From Clostridiales bacterium UBA7273 (GTDB lineage Bacteria > Bacillota > Clostridia > Oscillospirales > Oscillospiraceae): a stretch of DNA of 37,442 nucleotides. Shown one piece after another: positions 15,712 to 23,549 of the stretch. The notes beneath the pieces are model-generated. The model worked only from the letters and a program-made list of their open reading frames with translations. It had not been told where the DNA came from and made no database searches. The stretch lies in contig DKRV01000021.1 in the NCBI GenBank assembly GCA_002472405.1, positions 1 to 37,442 on the forward strand, given 5' to 3'. The position numbers and the translations under genes were made by a program. Position 1 is the first letter of the stretch; each line of letters opens with the position of its first letter.

Positions 15712-16676
15712 AGATAGGCAATGTTGAAATAAGCGGCCCGATGACGCTCGCGCCGATGGCCGGAGTCACGGATTTTGCCTTCCGCGCGATATGCACCGAG
15801 CTTGGCGCCGCGCTCACGACGACCGAAATGGTCAGCGCAAAGGCGCTGTGCTACGGCGATAATAAAACGAAAAGCCTGCTTTATAATCTGCCCGGCTGCC
15901 GCCCCTTCGCCGCGCAAATATTCGGCCATGAGCCGGAGATAATGGCGCAGGCGGCGCCCATGGCGATAGAATACTCCGGCGCGGATATGCTGGATATAAA
16001 CATGGGCTGCCCGGTGGGCAAGATAGTCAAAAGCGGCGACGGCTCGGCGCTCATGCGCGATCCGGAGCTTGCCGGAAAGATAGTGCAGGCGGTGGTCGAA
16101 AGCGTCGATGTTCCCGTTACGGTGAAGTTCCGCAAGGGCTTTGACGGGGGCAGCGTCAATGCCGTGGAGTTTGCAAAGACCATGGAGCAGGCCGGAGCCG
16201 CGGCCATAGCCGTGCACGGCAGAACGAGAGCTCAGATGTACTCCGGGCGCGCGGACTGGGATATCATCCGCGACGTAAAAAAGTCTGTCGGCATTCCGGT
16301 CATCGCAAACGGAGACATATTCTCTGCAGAGGATGCAGAGCACATATTGCGCTACACCGGCTGCGACCTTGCGATGGCAGGGCGCGGCGTGTTCGGCGAT
16401 CCATGGCTTTTTGCCGAGGCAAACGCGCTGCTCTCCGGCAAAGAGATACCGGAAAAGCCGCCGCTTGCCGAGCGTATGGACCTTGCCCTGCGGCATACGA
16501 GAATGTACGCGGAAAAGTTCGGTGAGCATCTTGCCTGCCTCGAGGCGCGGCACCAGATACCGTGGTATCTCAAGGGCGTTGCATACGCCGGGTACTATAA
16601 GCAGCTTCTTGTTAAGGTCGAAACGCTCGATGAGCTTGAGTGCATAATAAAAGGTATAAAGAGAGAGCTTGTATGA
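15705..16676 (+). CDS. dusB: tRNA-dihydrouridine synthase (DusB-like)
   Basis: 323 residues, an FMN-binding TIM barrel. LAPMAGVTDFAFR opens the barrel. The catalytic cysteine is Cys102 in INMGCPVGKI. VHGRTRAQMYSG and the NGDI phosphate-binding region follow, with GRGVFGDPW near the C terminus. It reduces specific uridines in the tRNA D-arm using NAD(P)H. It overlaps exoA by 7 bases, and its own stop codon overlaps the sigma-factor start. Confidence 0.95.
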   Translation: MVKIGNVEISGPMTLAPMAGVTDFAFRAICTELGAALTTTEMVSAKALCYGDNKTKSLLYNLPGCRPFAAQIFGHEPEIMAQAAPMAIEYSGADMLDINMGCPVGKIVKSGDGSALMRDPELAGKIVQAVVESVDVPVTVKFRKGFDGGSVNAVEFAKTMEQAGAAAIAVHGRTRAQMYSGRADWDIIRDVKKSVGIPVIANGDIFSAEDAEHILRYTGCDLAMAGRGVFGDPWLFAEANALLSGKEIPEKPPLAERMDLALRHTRMYAEKFGEHLACLEARHQIPWYLKGVAYAGYYKQLLVKVETLDELECIIKGIKRELV

Positions 16677-17293
16677 CTGAAGTTTCTGAAAAGAAAATAA
16701 TCGAAAAAGTTCTCGGCGGCGACGCAAACGCCTTTGAAGAGCTTGTGCTGAAGTACGAAAAAACGGTTTATAACCTTGCGCTGCGCATGGTGGGGGACCG
16801 CGACGATGCCTTCGATATGACGCAGGAGGCGTTTATTAAGGCTTACGGCAGCCTCTCTTCGTTCAGGGGCGACAGTAAGTTTTCCGTGTGGATATACAGG
16901 ATTGCGACGAACGTCTGCCTTGATTTTCTGCGCTCGAAAAGCCGAAAGCAGCAGGTATCGCTTACCGTGAGCGACGACGATGACGAGGATGCTCAGCTCG
17001 ATATCCCCGATCCAAGCTCCGCCCCCGAGCAGCAGCTTATGCAAAAGATGAGTATGCAGTCGGTGGAGGAGGGATTGAAGACTCTGCCGGATAAGCAGCG
17101 GCAGATACTTGTCATGCGCGAGCTTGGCGGCATGAGCTATGCCGAGATAGGCGCGGCGCTTTCGCTTGAGGAGGGCACGGTCAAGTCGCGCATTTTCCGC
17201 GCGCGTAAGAGATTGTGCACATTTTTGCTCGACAGCGGGAACATTCCTGATTCCCTTGCGTCAAAAGGAATGAAAGGAGGCGGCGAAACATGA
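16673..17293 (+). CDS. ECF-type RNA polymerase sigma factor (SigW-like)
   Basis: 206 residues from the ATG at 16673, in the usual ATGA overlap with dusB. Sigma region 2 covers about 18-90 (YNLALRMVGDRDDAFDMTQEAF, then FSVWIYRIATNVCLDFLR). Region 4 covers about 130-185 (LPDKQRQILVMRELGGMSYAEIGAALS). An acidic linker (DDDDED) joins them. It belongs to the SigW/RpoE-like group, which commonly answers cell-envelope stress and is held by a co-transcribed anti-sigma factor, as here. No separate ECF promoter (AAC/CGT type) was found upstream, so expression may come from the trmB promoter. Confidence 0.93.
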   Translation: MTEVSEKKIIEKVLGGDANAFEELVLKYEKTVYNLALRMVGDRDDAFDMTQEAFIKAYGSLSSFRGDSKFSVWIYRIATNVCLDFLRSKSRKQQVSLTVSDDDDEDAQLDIPDPSSAPEQQLMQKMSMQSVEEGLKTLPDKQRQILVMRELGGMSYAEIGAALSLEEGTVKSRIFRARKRLCTFLLDSGNIPDSLASKGMKGGGET

Positions 17294-17991
17294 CAGACTG
17301 TGAAAAGTGCAGAGAAATGATAAGCTGCCTTATCGACGGCGAGCTTAGCGAAGCGGAGCAGAGCCTCGTGCGCGAGCATATTGCCTCCTGTCCCGAATGC
17401 AGAAGCGTTTATGATGCATTTTCGGCAGTGTCGGAGCAGATGCATGAGGAAGAGCCGCTGCCCGACGGACTGCATGAAAAGATTATGTCCGGCATAAAAG
17501 CAAGGCCGAAAAAGAAAACGGGCATCGTGTGGATAAAATACCTGTCCGCCGCAGCCTGCCTTGCCCTTGTGATATTCGCAGGAATTAAGAGCGGCATGCT
17601 CAGCCCGGCGGAAAACAAGGTCGATTCAAACGACTTGTATGTTGCAGAGACACTGCCTGTTCTTGACGGAAGGTTCACCGGACAATCCGGCAATGGTGAT
17701 AAAACAACATATACTCTGGCTCAGAATGCGAAAACAAGAGCTGCTGTCTCGGCGGAGACAGCTGAAAAGCTCCGCACACTGCTTGCGCCGGCAGAAGATG
17801 CGCACAGCGAATATGTCGTGTCGGGCGAGGCCGATTACGCGGTCAGCTTTGATGACGGTGTCGAGCCTGATTTTGTGCTCATTTATATTGATGACGGCCG
17901 CGTCTATGCCGATTACGGAAACGGAGCTTTTGCCGCCGCAGGTTCGGCGCAGGAGATACGCGATCTGCTCGATGCATGCGCAGGGGAATAA
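17290..17991 (+). CDS. Membrane-bound zinc-finger anti-sigma factor
   Basis: 233 residues. The N terminus has the ZAS motif (CEKC, then H-x3-C-x2-C in HIASCPEC, about residues 32-39) that binds the cognate sigma factor. One membrane helix lies at about 80-100 (YLSAAACLALVIFAGI). The rest is outside the membrane, acidic and without a recognised domain. It overlaps the sigma gene by 4 bases, with AAAGGAGG before the ATG. Release is likely by regulated proteolysis or redox change, inferred from the family. Confidence 0.9.
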   Translation: MTDCEKCREMISCLIDGELSEAEQSLVREHIASCPECRSVYDAFSAVSEQMHEEEPLPDGLHEKIMSGIKARPKKKTGIVWIKYLSAAACLALVIFAGIKSGMLSPAENKVDSNDLYVAETLPVLDGRFTGQSGNGDKTTYTLAQNAKTRAAVSAETAEKLRTLLAPAEDAHSEYVVSGEADYAVSFDDGVEPDFVLIYIDDGRVYADYGNGAFAAAGSAQEIRDLLDACAGE

Positions 17992-18010
17992 AAATTGATA
18001 AGAAACGCAT

Positions 18011-18040
18011 AGCTGCATCTGTTAAGATGCAGCTTTTTCT
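18011..18040 (+). terminator. Terminator of the trmB-sigma operon
   Basis: AGCTGCATC (18011-18019), 6-nt loop, GATGCAGCT (18026-18034), then TTTTCT. Confidence 0.88.
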
Positions 18041-18041
18041 G

Positions 18042-18069
18042 TTGACATTTAAAAATCACATACTATAAT
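18042..18069 (+). promoter_or_regulatory. Pyrophosphatase promoter
   Basis: TTGACA (18042-18047), 16 bp, TATAAT (18064-18069), directly after the preceding terminator. Confidence 0.85.
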
Positions 18070-18100
18070 TGTGGAGCACCCAAAATCGGAGGAAAGAATA

Positions 18101-19711
18101 ATGAACGAAATTTTTGTGGTAGGCCACCGTAATCCGGATACCGATTCAATCGTTGCGGCGATGAGCTATGCGGCGCTTCGCAACGCGCTCGGCGACAGGG
18201 AATACACCGCGGCCTGCCTTGGACATATAAGCGACGAGACTCAGCGCATGCTCGATAAATTCGGCTTTGAGCCGCCGCGCCAGATAAACGACGTGCGCAC
18301 GCAGGTGCGCGACCTTGATTTCGATACGCCCCCTGCGCTCAACTCGTCGGTCACGATGAACAGAGCGTGGCGCATGATGCGCGAGCAGAAGGTGTCCGTC
18401 ATTCCCGTCATAAACGAGGACGGCACCCTGCACGGCACTCTCTCGGCCGGCGATATCGCGTCGTACAGCCTGCTGACCATCATAGATCCGCATATAGACG
18501 ATGTCCCGCTTTACAATGTGCTGAGCGTGCTCGAGGGCAAGATACTCAACGAGGATGCCGAGCTTTTCGACTGCATCTCGGGCAACGTAGTTATTGCGCT
18601 GCCGCAAAGCTGCGATACGCTTTTGTTCAACGACCCCGACAGCATCGTGCTGTGCGGTGATCAGCCCGACATGGTCGAGCGCGCGCTCAAGCTCGGCGTA
18701 AACTGCATCGTTTTGTGCCAGACCGAGGCAAAAAAGCAGTGGCTTGAAAAAGCGGGCAAAACCTGCATCGTGTCCACGCCCTTTGACGCGGCGCGCGTTG
18801 CAAAGCTCATCTATCAGGCGATCCCCATCTCGCGCCCGTGCCACACCGAGGATACGATATGCTTCCATTTGAGCGACTACATCGACGATGTCCGCGAGGA
18901 AGTTCTCAAAAGCCGCTATCGCTGCTACCCCGTGCTCGACGAAAACGAAAAGGTCGTCGGTACATTGTCAAGATATCACCTGCTGCGTCCGCGCAGAAAG
19001 CGCGTTGTGCTCGTTGACCACAACGAAAAGGCGCAGGCGGTAGCCGGCCTTGAGCAGGCCGAGATACTGGAGATAATAGATCACCACCGCCTTGCCGACA
19101 TCCAGACGGCACAGCCTATCCGCATGCGCAATGAGCCTGTCGGCAGCACGACAACGATCATCTGCGGCATGTATCAGGAGCACGGCGTTATGCCCTCGCC
19201 GGCAATGGCAGGGCTTATGGCGGCGGCCATACTGTCCGACACCGTTATGTTCAAATCCCCGACCTGCACAAAGCGCGATACCGCGCTTGCCGAGCGTATG
19301 GCGCGCATTGCAAACGTTTCGCTTGAGACACTGGGAAAGGAGCTGTTTTCCGGCTCGTCCGACACAAAGCCCGTATCCGAGCTTATCCGCTCGGACTTCA
19401 AGGAGTTCCATCTCTCCGGACAGATACTCGGCGTCGGTCAGATCACGACTCTTGACTCAGCGAAAATGCTCGAGCGCCGCGAGGAATTCCTCAGCGAGAT
19501 GCGCCGCATGAAATCAGATCACGGCTACGATATCGTTATCCTCATGCTCACCGACGTCCTCCTCGAGGGCACCCAGCTTCTCTACATCGGCAGCGACGAC
19601 ACCATCCGCCGCGCCTTCTCCGCCGAGCCCAAGGATAACATGCTCTTCCTGCCCGGCGTCATGAGCCGCAAGAAGCAGATTATACCTATGCTCACCGCTC
19701 TGTGGGGTTAA
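18101..19711 (+). CDS. Manganese-dependent inorganic pyrophosphatase with CBS-DRTGG insert (family II)
   Basis: 536 residues from the ATG at 18101 behind GGAGGAAAG; the GTG at 18071 lies at the transcript start and is unlikely. The DHH domain begins with GHRNPDTDS (metal ligands His9, Asp13, Asp15) and ends its first half with DHH (327-329). Between them is a regulatory insert of two CBS segments (REQKVSVIPVINEDG; SRYRCYPVLDEN) around a DRTGG-like domain (about 120-240). This makes it the long nucleotide-regulated form (about 540 residues) rather than the ~310-residue plain enzyme. Known CBS-PPases are inhibited by AMP/ADP and activated by ATP or diadenosine polyphosphates. It hydrolyses PPi in the cytoplasm. 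Confidence 0.95.
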   Translation: MNEIFVVGHRNPDTDSIVAAMSYAALRNALGDREYTAACLGHISDETQRMLDKFGFEPPRQINDVRTQVRDLDFDTPPALNSSVTMNRAWRMMREQKVSVIPVINEDGTLHGTLSAGDIASYSLLTIIDPHIDDVPLYNVLSVLEGKILNEDAELFDCISGNVVIALPQSCDTLLFNDPDSIVLCGDQPDMVERALKLGVNCIVLCQTEAKKQWLEKAGKTCIVSTPFDAARVAKLIYQAIPISRPCHTEDTICFHLSDYIDDVREEVLKSRYRCYPVLDENEKVVGTLSRYHLLRPRRKRVVLVDHNEKAQAVAGLEQAEILEIIDHHRLADIQTAQPIRMRNEPVGSTTTIICGMYQEHGVMPSPAMAGLMAAAILSDTVMFKSPTCTKRDTALAERMARIANVSLETLGKELFSGSSDTKPVSELIRSDFKEFHLSGQILGVGQITTLDSAKMLERREEFLSEMRRMKSDHGYDIVILMLTDVLLEGTQLLYIGSDDTIRRAFSAEPKDNMLFLPGVMSRKKQIIPMLTALWG

Positions 19712-19712
19712 A

Positions 19713-19872
19713 CCAATGAAAGAGACGAACACCTGCCGGTTTTGCCGGACTGTTTTCCGCTCATGCAGCGTTAAAGCCCTTGCTAATACAGTGAGTATTA
19801 GCTGCGGACTTTGCCTTGCCTGAACGAAAACCAGTTCCGTCAAGCACTCGACAGGCGTTCGTCCTTCATTGG
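19713..19872. repeat. 160-bp fold-back (imperfect palindrome) element
   Basis: The left arm begins CCAATGAA-AGAGACGAACACCTG, and the reverse complement of the right arm begins CCAATGAAGG-ACGAACGCCTG. Pairing continues imperfectly to a central hairpin, CTAATAC-agtga-GTATTAG (about 19784-19802). It starts one base after the pyrophosphatase stop, so it may end that transcript. It is unrelated in sequence to the 310-bp repeats. It is non-coding and MITE-like, or a structured 3' UTR; no other copy is in the window. Confidence 0.65.
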
Positions 19873-19956
19873 CTGATTTGATCGGCCAAAATGCGCCCAT
19901 GCTGCCCAAAGGGGCGTGTGGAAATGCACCCATCCCGGCGAGCGGTTTTCGAAACT

Positions 19957-19989
19957 GCCCCGATATTGCCTAAAAGCTTTTGCCGGGGC
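19957..19989. other. Hairpin in the spacer before the aromatic operon promoter
   Basis: GCCCCG (19957-19962) pairs with CGGGGC (19984-19989), with an inner AAAAGCTTTT palindrome. Otherwise the spacer 19873-20016 shows nothing recognisable. Confidence 0.4.
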
Positions 19990-20016
19990 GAGGGGAATTT
20001 TGTTGAAAAGCGGCAA

Positions 20017-20045
20017 TTGACAATGCAGCCGGGTGTGAGTATAAT
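20017..20045 (+). promoter_or_regulatory. Consensus promoter of the aromatic amino-acid operon leader
   Basis: TTGACA (20017-20022), 17 bp, TATAAT (20040-20045): a perfect vegetative consensus, about 290 bp ahead of pheA. Confidence 0.9.
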
Positions 20046-20082
20046 TTATTCGTTAAGAATTCAGGAAAGAGAGGATACGGAA

Positions 20083-20229
20083 ATGACGGCTTGCTGCGAA
20101 AAGATGAGCAATTGTTCCGTGTCTGAGTCTGTCCGCAGTGCATCCATGTCTTTTGACGCAGTACGATTTTATTCGTACTGCGTTTTTTATTACTATGGCT
20201 GGCGCAGCACCGCCTGGCAAAGGACGTAA
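20083..20229 (+). CDS. Putative aromatic-rich leader peptide
   Basis: 48 codons from the ATG at 20083, with GAGAGGA upstream. The segment RFYSYCVFYYYGW, and a later Trp, give nine aromatic residues within about 20, just ahead of the Phe/Tyr biosynthesis operon. A factor-independent terminator (20156-20188) lies inside this frame, and the codons TTT TAT form its loop. A ribosome paused for charged Phe- or Tyr-tRNA would sit on the hairpin and could allow readthrough. T-rich terminators encode Phe and Tyr by chance, so this could be coincidence. Confidence 0.4.
   Translation: MTACCEKMSNCSVSESVRSASMSFDAVRFYSYCVFYYYGWRSTAWQRT
20134..20188 (+). terminator. Attenuator: terminator with a possible competing antiterminator
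   Basis: The terminator stem is ACGCAGTACGA (20156-20166), loop TTTTAT, TCGTACTGCGT (20173-20183), then six T. The 3' arm can instead pair with CGCAGTGC at 20134-20141 (8 pairs including one G-U), which would prevent the terminator. Upstream, ACGGAA and TTCCGT (about 20077-20120) enclose the small ORF's start. Transcripts from 20045 must cross this to reach pheA. Confidence 0.7.
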
Positions 20230-20275
20230 CAATGCACGCATAAAAGCCGCTTGAGCGGCGAATAATTGTCATTGA

Positions 20276-20311
20276 ATGCGGTTCCTTTGCAAAGGGATCG
20301 CATATTTTTAT
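20276..20311 (+). terminator. Second terminator-like hairpin before pheA
   Basis: ATGCG-gtt-CCTTT-gc-AAAGG-gat-CGCAT (20276-20303) followed by ATTTTTATT. It is weaker than the first, with an internal loop. It could act as a second attenuation step. Confidence 0.45.
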
Positions 20312-20332
20312 TGAAAAAACAGAGGTACCGAT

Positions 20333-21439
20333 ATGAACGAACTTGAGACTTCCAGAAACGAGATCAGCCGTATAGACGCCGAGATGGCAAAGCTTTTCGA
20401 GCAGCGCATGCAGGCTGCGGCGGTGATAGCAAAATATAAAAAGCAGCACGGCCTGTCCGTCAAGGATGCAGTGCGCGAAAAGGAGCTTATAGACCGTGAC
20501 CGCAAGCTTATTGAGAACGCCGACGTCGAGTCGTATTATGTGCAGTTTCTCAGAAAGACGATAGATCTCTCCTGCGAGTATCAGTCGAAGCTTTTAAACG
20601 GCATGCGAGTTACCTATTGCGGCGTCGAGGGCGCGTTTGCATACATGGCGGCAAAGCGCATGTTCCCGGAGGCCGAGCTTATCCCGTATTCCGATTTCGG
20701 CGACGCGTACCGCGCGGTCGAGCGCGGCGAGTACGACTGCGTGGTGCTGCCGCTTGAAAACAGCGCTGCCGGCGAGGTCGGAACGGTCATGGATCTTATC
20801 TTCTCGGGCGATCTGTTCGTAAACCAGGTCGTCGATCTTCCGATAGAGCACAATCTGCTCGGCGTCGAGGGCGCGTCGCTCGACGGAATAAAGACCGTCA
20901 TCAGCCATCCGCAGGCGCTTGAGCAGTGCGGCGAGTACATCCGCGCACACGGTTTCGAGACCGAGACGTTTTCAAACACCGCGCTTGCCGCGCAGTATGT
21001 CAAGGAGAAAAACGACGCATCGGTCGCTGCAATAGCCTCGGACGAGACGAGCAAAATTTTCGAGCTCGATATTATCGACAAGGTCATTAACGACAGCAAG
21101 ATAAACACGACGCGCTTTGCGGCGCTCTCTCGTGCGCAGAACAGGCCGGCTTCAATGTCAAGCCGCGCCGAGGAGAACTTCATCCTCGTGTTAACCGTCA
21201 AAAACGAGGCCGGCTCGCTTGCACAGATGCTTAACATCATCGGCTCGCACGGCTTTAATATGCGCAACCTGCGCTCGCGCCCGATGAAGGATCTGCAGTG
21301 GAACTACTTTTTCTACATCGAGGCCGAGGGAAACATAAACAACGAAAACGGACAGGATATGCTCCGCGAGCTGTCGGCGATATGCGCAAAGCTCAAGCTC
21401 GTCGGAACCTACTACTCAAATCTTAAAATCGGAGAGTGA
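20333..21439 (+). CDS. pheA: Bifunctional chorismate mutase / prephenate dehydratase (P-protein)
   Basis: 368 residues. Residues 1-88 are an AroQ-type chorismate mutase helix bundle (SRIDAEMAKLFEQRM, VIAKYKKQHG). About 92-270 are prephenate dehydratase (YCGVEGAFAYMAA, LPLENSAAGEV, and the catalytic Thr in NTTRF). About 280-365 are an ACT regulatory domain (GSLAQMLNIIG). The usual ESRP motif of the phenylalanine site reads RSRP here (NLRSRPM), which may change feedback inhibition. It converts chorismate through prephenate to phenylpyruvate. It is the first gene of the operon; AGAGG lies upstream of the ATG. It is the only chorismate mutase in the window, so it also supplies TyrA. Confidence 0.96.
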   Translation: MNELETSRNEISRIDAEMAKLFEQRMQAAAVIAKYKKQHGLSVKDAVREKELIDRDRKLIENADVESYYVQFLRKTIDLSCEYQSKLLNGMRVTYCGVEGAFAYMAAKRMFPEAELIPYSDFGDAYRAVERGEYDCVVLPLENSAAGEVGTVMDLIFSGDLFVNQVVDLPIEHNLLGVEGASLDGIKTVISHPQALEQCGEYIRAHGFETETFSNTALAAQYVKEKNDASVAAIASDETSKIFELDIIDKVINDSKINTTRFAALSRAQNRPASMSSRAEENFILVLTVKNEAGSLAQMLNIIGSHGFNMRNLRSRPMKDLQWNYFFYIEAEGNINNENGQDMLRELSAICAKLKLVGTYYSNLKIGE

Positions 21440-21444
21440 CAGAT

Positions 21445-22446
21445 ATGATTGTCCCCGTAAAGACCGATACATGGAATTATGACATCGTGCTCGAGCCGGG
21501 CGCAATTAAAAATGCCGGTGAGCTTTTAAACCTCAACCGCCGTGTGCTCGTCGTCACCGACAGCGGAGTTCCGGCGCAGTACGCCGAGACCGTTGCCGCG
21601 CAGTGCAGCGAGGCGGTGATCGTCACCATACCGCAGGGCGAGCAGAGCAAGTGCTTTGACGAGTTCCGGCACATTTTATCCGAGATGCTCGATAAGTCGT
21701 TTACAAGAGGCGACTGCGTTGTTGCCGTCGGCGGCGGCGTTGTCGGCGACCTGAGCGGATTTGCGGCGTCCTGCTACATGCGCGGCGTGGATTTTTACAA
21801 TATCCCTACAACACTTCTGTCGCAGGTCGATTCCTCCATCGGCGGCAAAACGGCGATAGACTTCGGGGGCGTAAAGAACATCGTCGGCGCGTTTTACCAG
21901 CCCAAAAAGGTCATCATAGACCCCGAGGTGCTCGAAACGCTTTCGCGCCGCCAGCTCATGGCCGGTCTTGCCGAGGCGATAAAAATGGCGGCGACAAATG
22001 ACGCCGAACTGTTTGAGCTTATCGAAAACAGCGCAGACCTCACGGCCGATCTTCCGCAGATCATTTACAGAGCGCTGATGATAAAAAAGAGCGTAGTCGA
22101 GCAGGATCCGCGCGAGACGGGACTGAGAAAGGTGCTAAACTTCGGCCACACGATCGGACATGCGGTGGAGAGCTTTAGTGCAGGCAAGCTCCTGCACGGC
22201 GAGTGTGTTGCGCTCGGCATGATCCCGATGAGCGGAGATAATGCCGCGGCTCGGATAAAGTCGGTGCTTGAAAAATACGGCCTGCCTTCAAAGATCGGGC
22301 AGAGCGCCGAGGAGCTTATGCCGTTTTTGAAGCACGATAAGAAAATGGCCTCCGACGGCATTGCGGCGGTAATCGTTGACGAGATCGGCTCGTTCCGCCT
22401 TTGCCGCATGAGCGCCGACGAGATACTCTCGCGTTTGGAGGGCTAA
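21445..22446 (+). CDS. aroB: 3-dehydroquinate synthase
   Basis: 333 residues from the ATG at 21445, 8 bases after GGAGAG; a GTG at 21436 overlapping the pheA stop is the alternative. NAD-binding and active-site motifs: PQGEQSK, VAVGGGVVGDLSGF, PTTLLSQVDSSIGGKTAID, GLAEAIKMA and the zinc-binding NFGHTIGHAVE. It cyclises DAHP to 3-dehydroquinate, the second step of the shikimate pathway. Confidence 0.96.
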   Translation: MIVPVKTDTWNYDIVLEPGAIKNAGELLNLNRRVLVVTDSGVPAQYAETVAAQCSEAVIVTIPQGEQSKCFDEFRHILSEMLDKSFTRGDCVVAVGGGVVGDLSGFAASCYMRGVDFYNIPTTLLSQVDSSIGGKTAIDFGGVKNIVGAFYQPKKVIIDPEVLETLSRRQLMAGLAEAIKMAATNDAELFELIENSADLTADLPQIIYRALMIKKSVVEQDPRETGLRKVLNFGHTIGHAVESFSAGKLLHGECVALGMIPMSGDNAAARIKSVLEKYGLPSKIGQSAEELMPFLKHDKKMASDGIAAVIVDEIGSFRLCRMSADEILSRLEG

Positions 22447-22448
22447 GG

Positions 22449-23549
22449 ATGAAAAACAGCTTCGGTCAGAGCGTTTGCCTGACGATATTCGGCGAAAGCC
22501 ACGGCGCGGCGGTCGGCTGCGTGATAGACGGACTTGCGCCGGGAATAAAGGTCGATGAGGATTTCATCGCGCGGCAGCTCACGCGCCGCCGACCGTCCTC
22601 GGCGCTGGATACGCCCCGGCAGGAAAAGGACGAATTTAAGATCATAAGCGGCGTGTTTTCCGACAGAACGACCGGCACTCCGCTGACGATAGTTATCCCC
22701 AACGAGAACACCATAAGCCGTGATTATAACTACGGCCCGGCGCGCCCGGCACATGCCGATTTTTCGGCCTACTGCAAATATCACGGTTTTGAGGACTATC
22801 GCGGCGGCGGACATTTTTCCGGCAGGATAACCGCGGCGCTCGTTGCGGCGGGCGGCGTTATAATCCCGGCGCTCGAGGGCATAGGCTTAAGCCTTGCAAC
22901 GCACATCGCAAAGTGCGCCGGCGTTTCGGACAGAAAATTTGGCGACCTTGAAAGCGATATAAAATCGCTTCATGAAAAAAGCTTCCCTGTGCTCGACGAT
23001 GCGCGCGGCGAGGAAATGGCGCAGCGCATTTTGAAAGCGCGCGAAGAAGCCGACAGCGTCGGCGGCGTTACGGAAACCGTTATATGCGGCACACCGGCAG
23101 GAGTCGGCGAGCCGTGGTTTGACAGCGTTGAGAGCGTTATCTCCCACGCGGCGTTCAGCCTCGGCGGCGTCAAGGGCGTTGAGTTCGGCGCAGGCTTTGC
23201 CGCTGCGGATATGAAGGGCAGCGAGTGCAATGACCCACTGAGAGTATCCGGCGGCAGGATAGTCACAACGACGAACAATAACGGCGGCGTCAACGGCGGC
23301 ATAACAAACGGCATGCCGATCGTCTTCCGCTGTGCAGTAAAGCCCACGCCGTCCATTGCGCAGCAGCAGGACACGGTTGACTTTATAAAAAACGAAAATA
23401 CTCAGCTGAGCATCCACGGGCGGCATGACCCTGCGATAATCCGCAGGATATGCCCGGTGCTCGACAGCGTTGCGGCGCTGTGCGTTGCGGATATGCTCAG
23501 CCTGCGATACGGCACGGATGTGCTGACGAAAGGAGTAGATGACAGGTGA
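22449..23549 (+). CDS. aroC: Chorismate synthase
   Basis: 366 residues from the ATG at 22449, with GGAGGG inside the end of aroB. Signatures: FGESHGAAVGCVIDG, TRRRPS, the FMN-binding region and GHFSGRITA. It eliminates phosphate from EPSP to give chorismate using reduced FMN. It ends in a 4-base overlap with the GTG of aroE-aroK. Confidence 0.97.
   Translation: MKNSFGQSVCLTIFGESHGAAVGCVIDGLAPGIKVDEDFIARQLTRRRPSSALDTPRQEKDEFKIISGVFSDRTTGTPLTIVIPNENTISRDYNYGPARPAHADFSAYCKYHGFEDYRGGGHFSGRITAALVAAGGVIIPALEGIGLSLATHIAKCAGVSDRKFGDLESDIKSLHEKSFPVLDDARGEEMAQRILKAREEADSVGGVTETVICGTPAGVGEPWFDSVESVISHAAFSLGGVKGVEFGAGFAAADMKGSECNDPLRVSGGRIVTTTNNNGGVNGGITNGMPIVFRCAVKPTPSIAQQQDTVDFIKNENTQLSIHGRHDPAIIRRICPVLDSVAALCVADMLSLRYGTDVLTKGVDDR

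Noticed and set aside
20046..20332. T-box riboswitch upstream of pheA
   Set aside because: No T-box consensus lies just before the terminator, and the leader of about 110 nt before the hairpin is too short for stem I. The GGTACCG near the pheA ribosome site is after the terminators.
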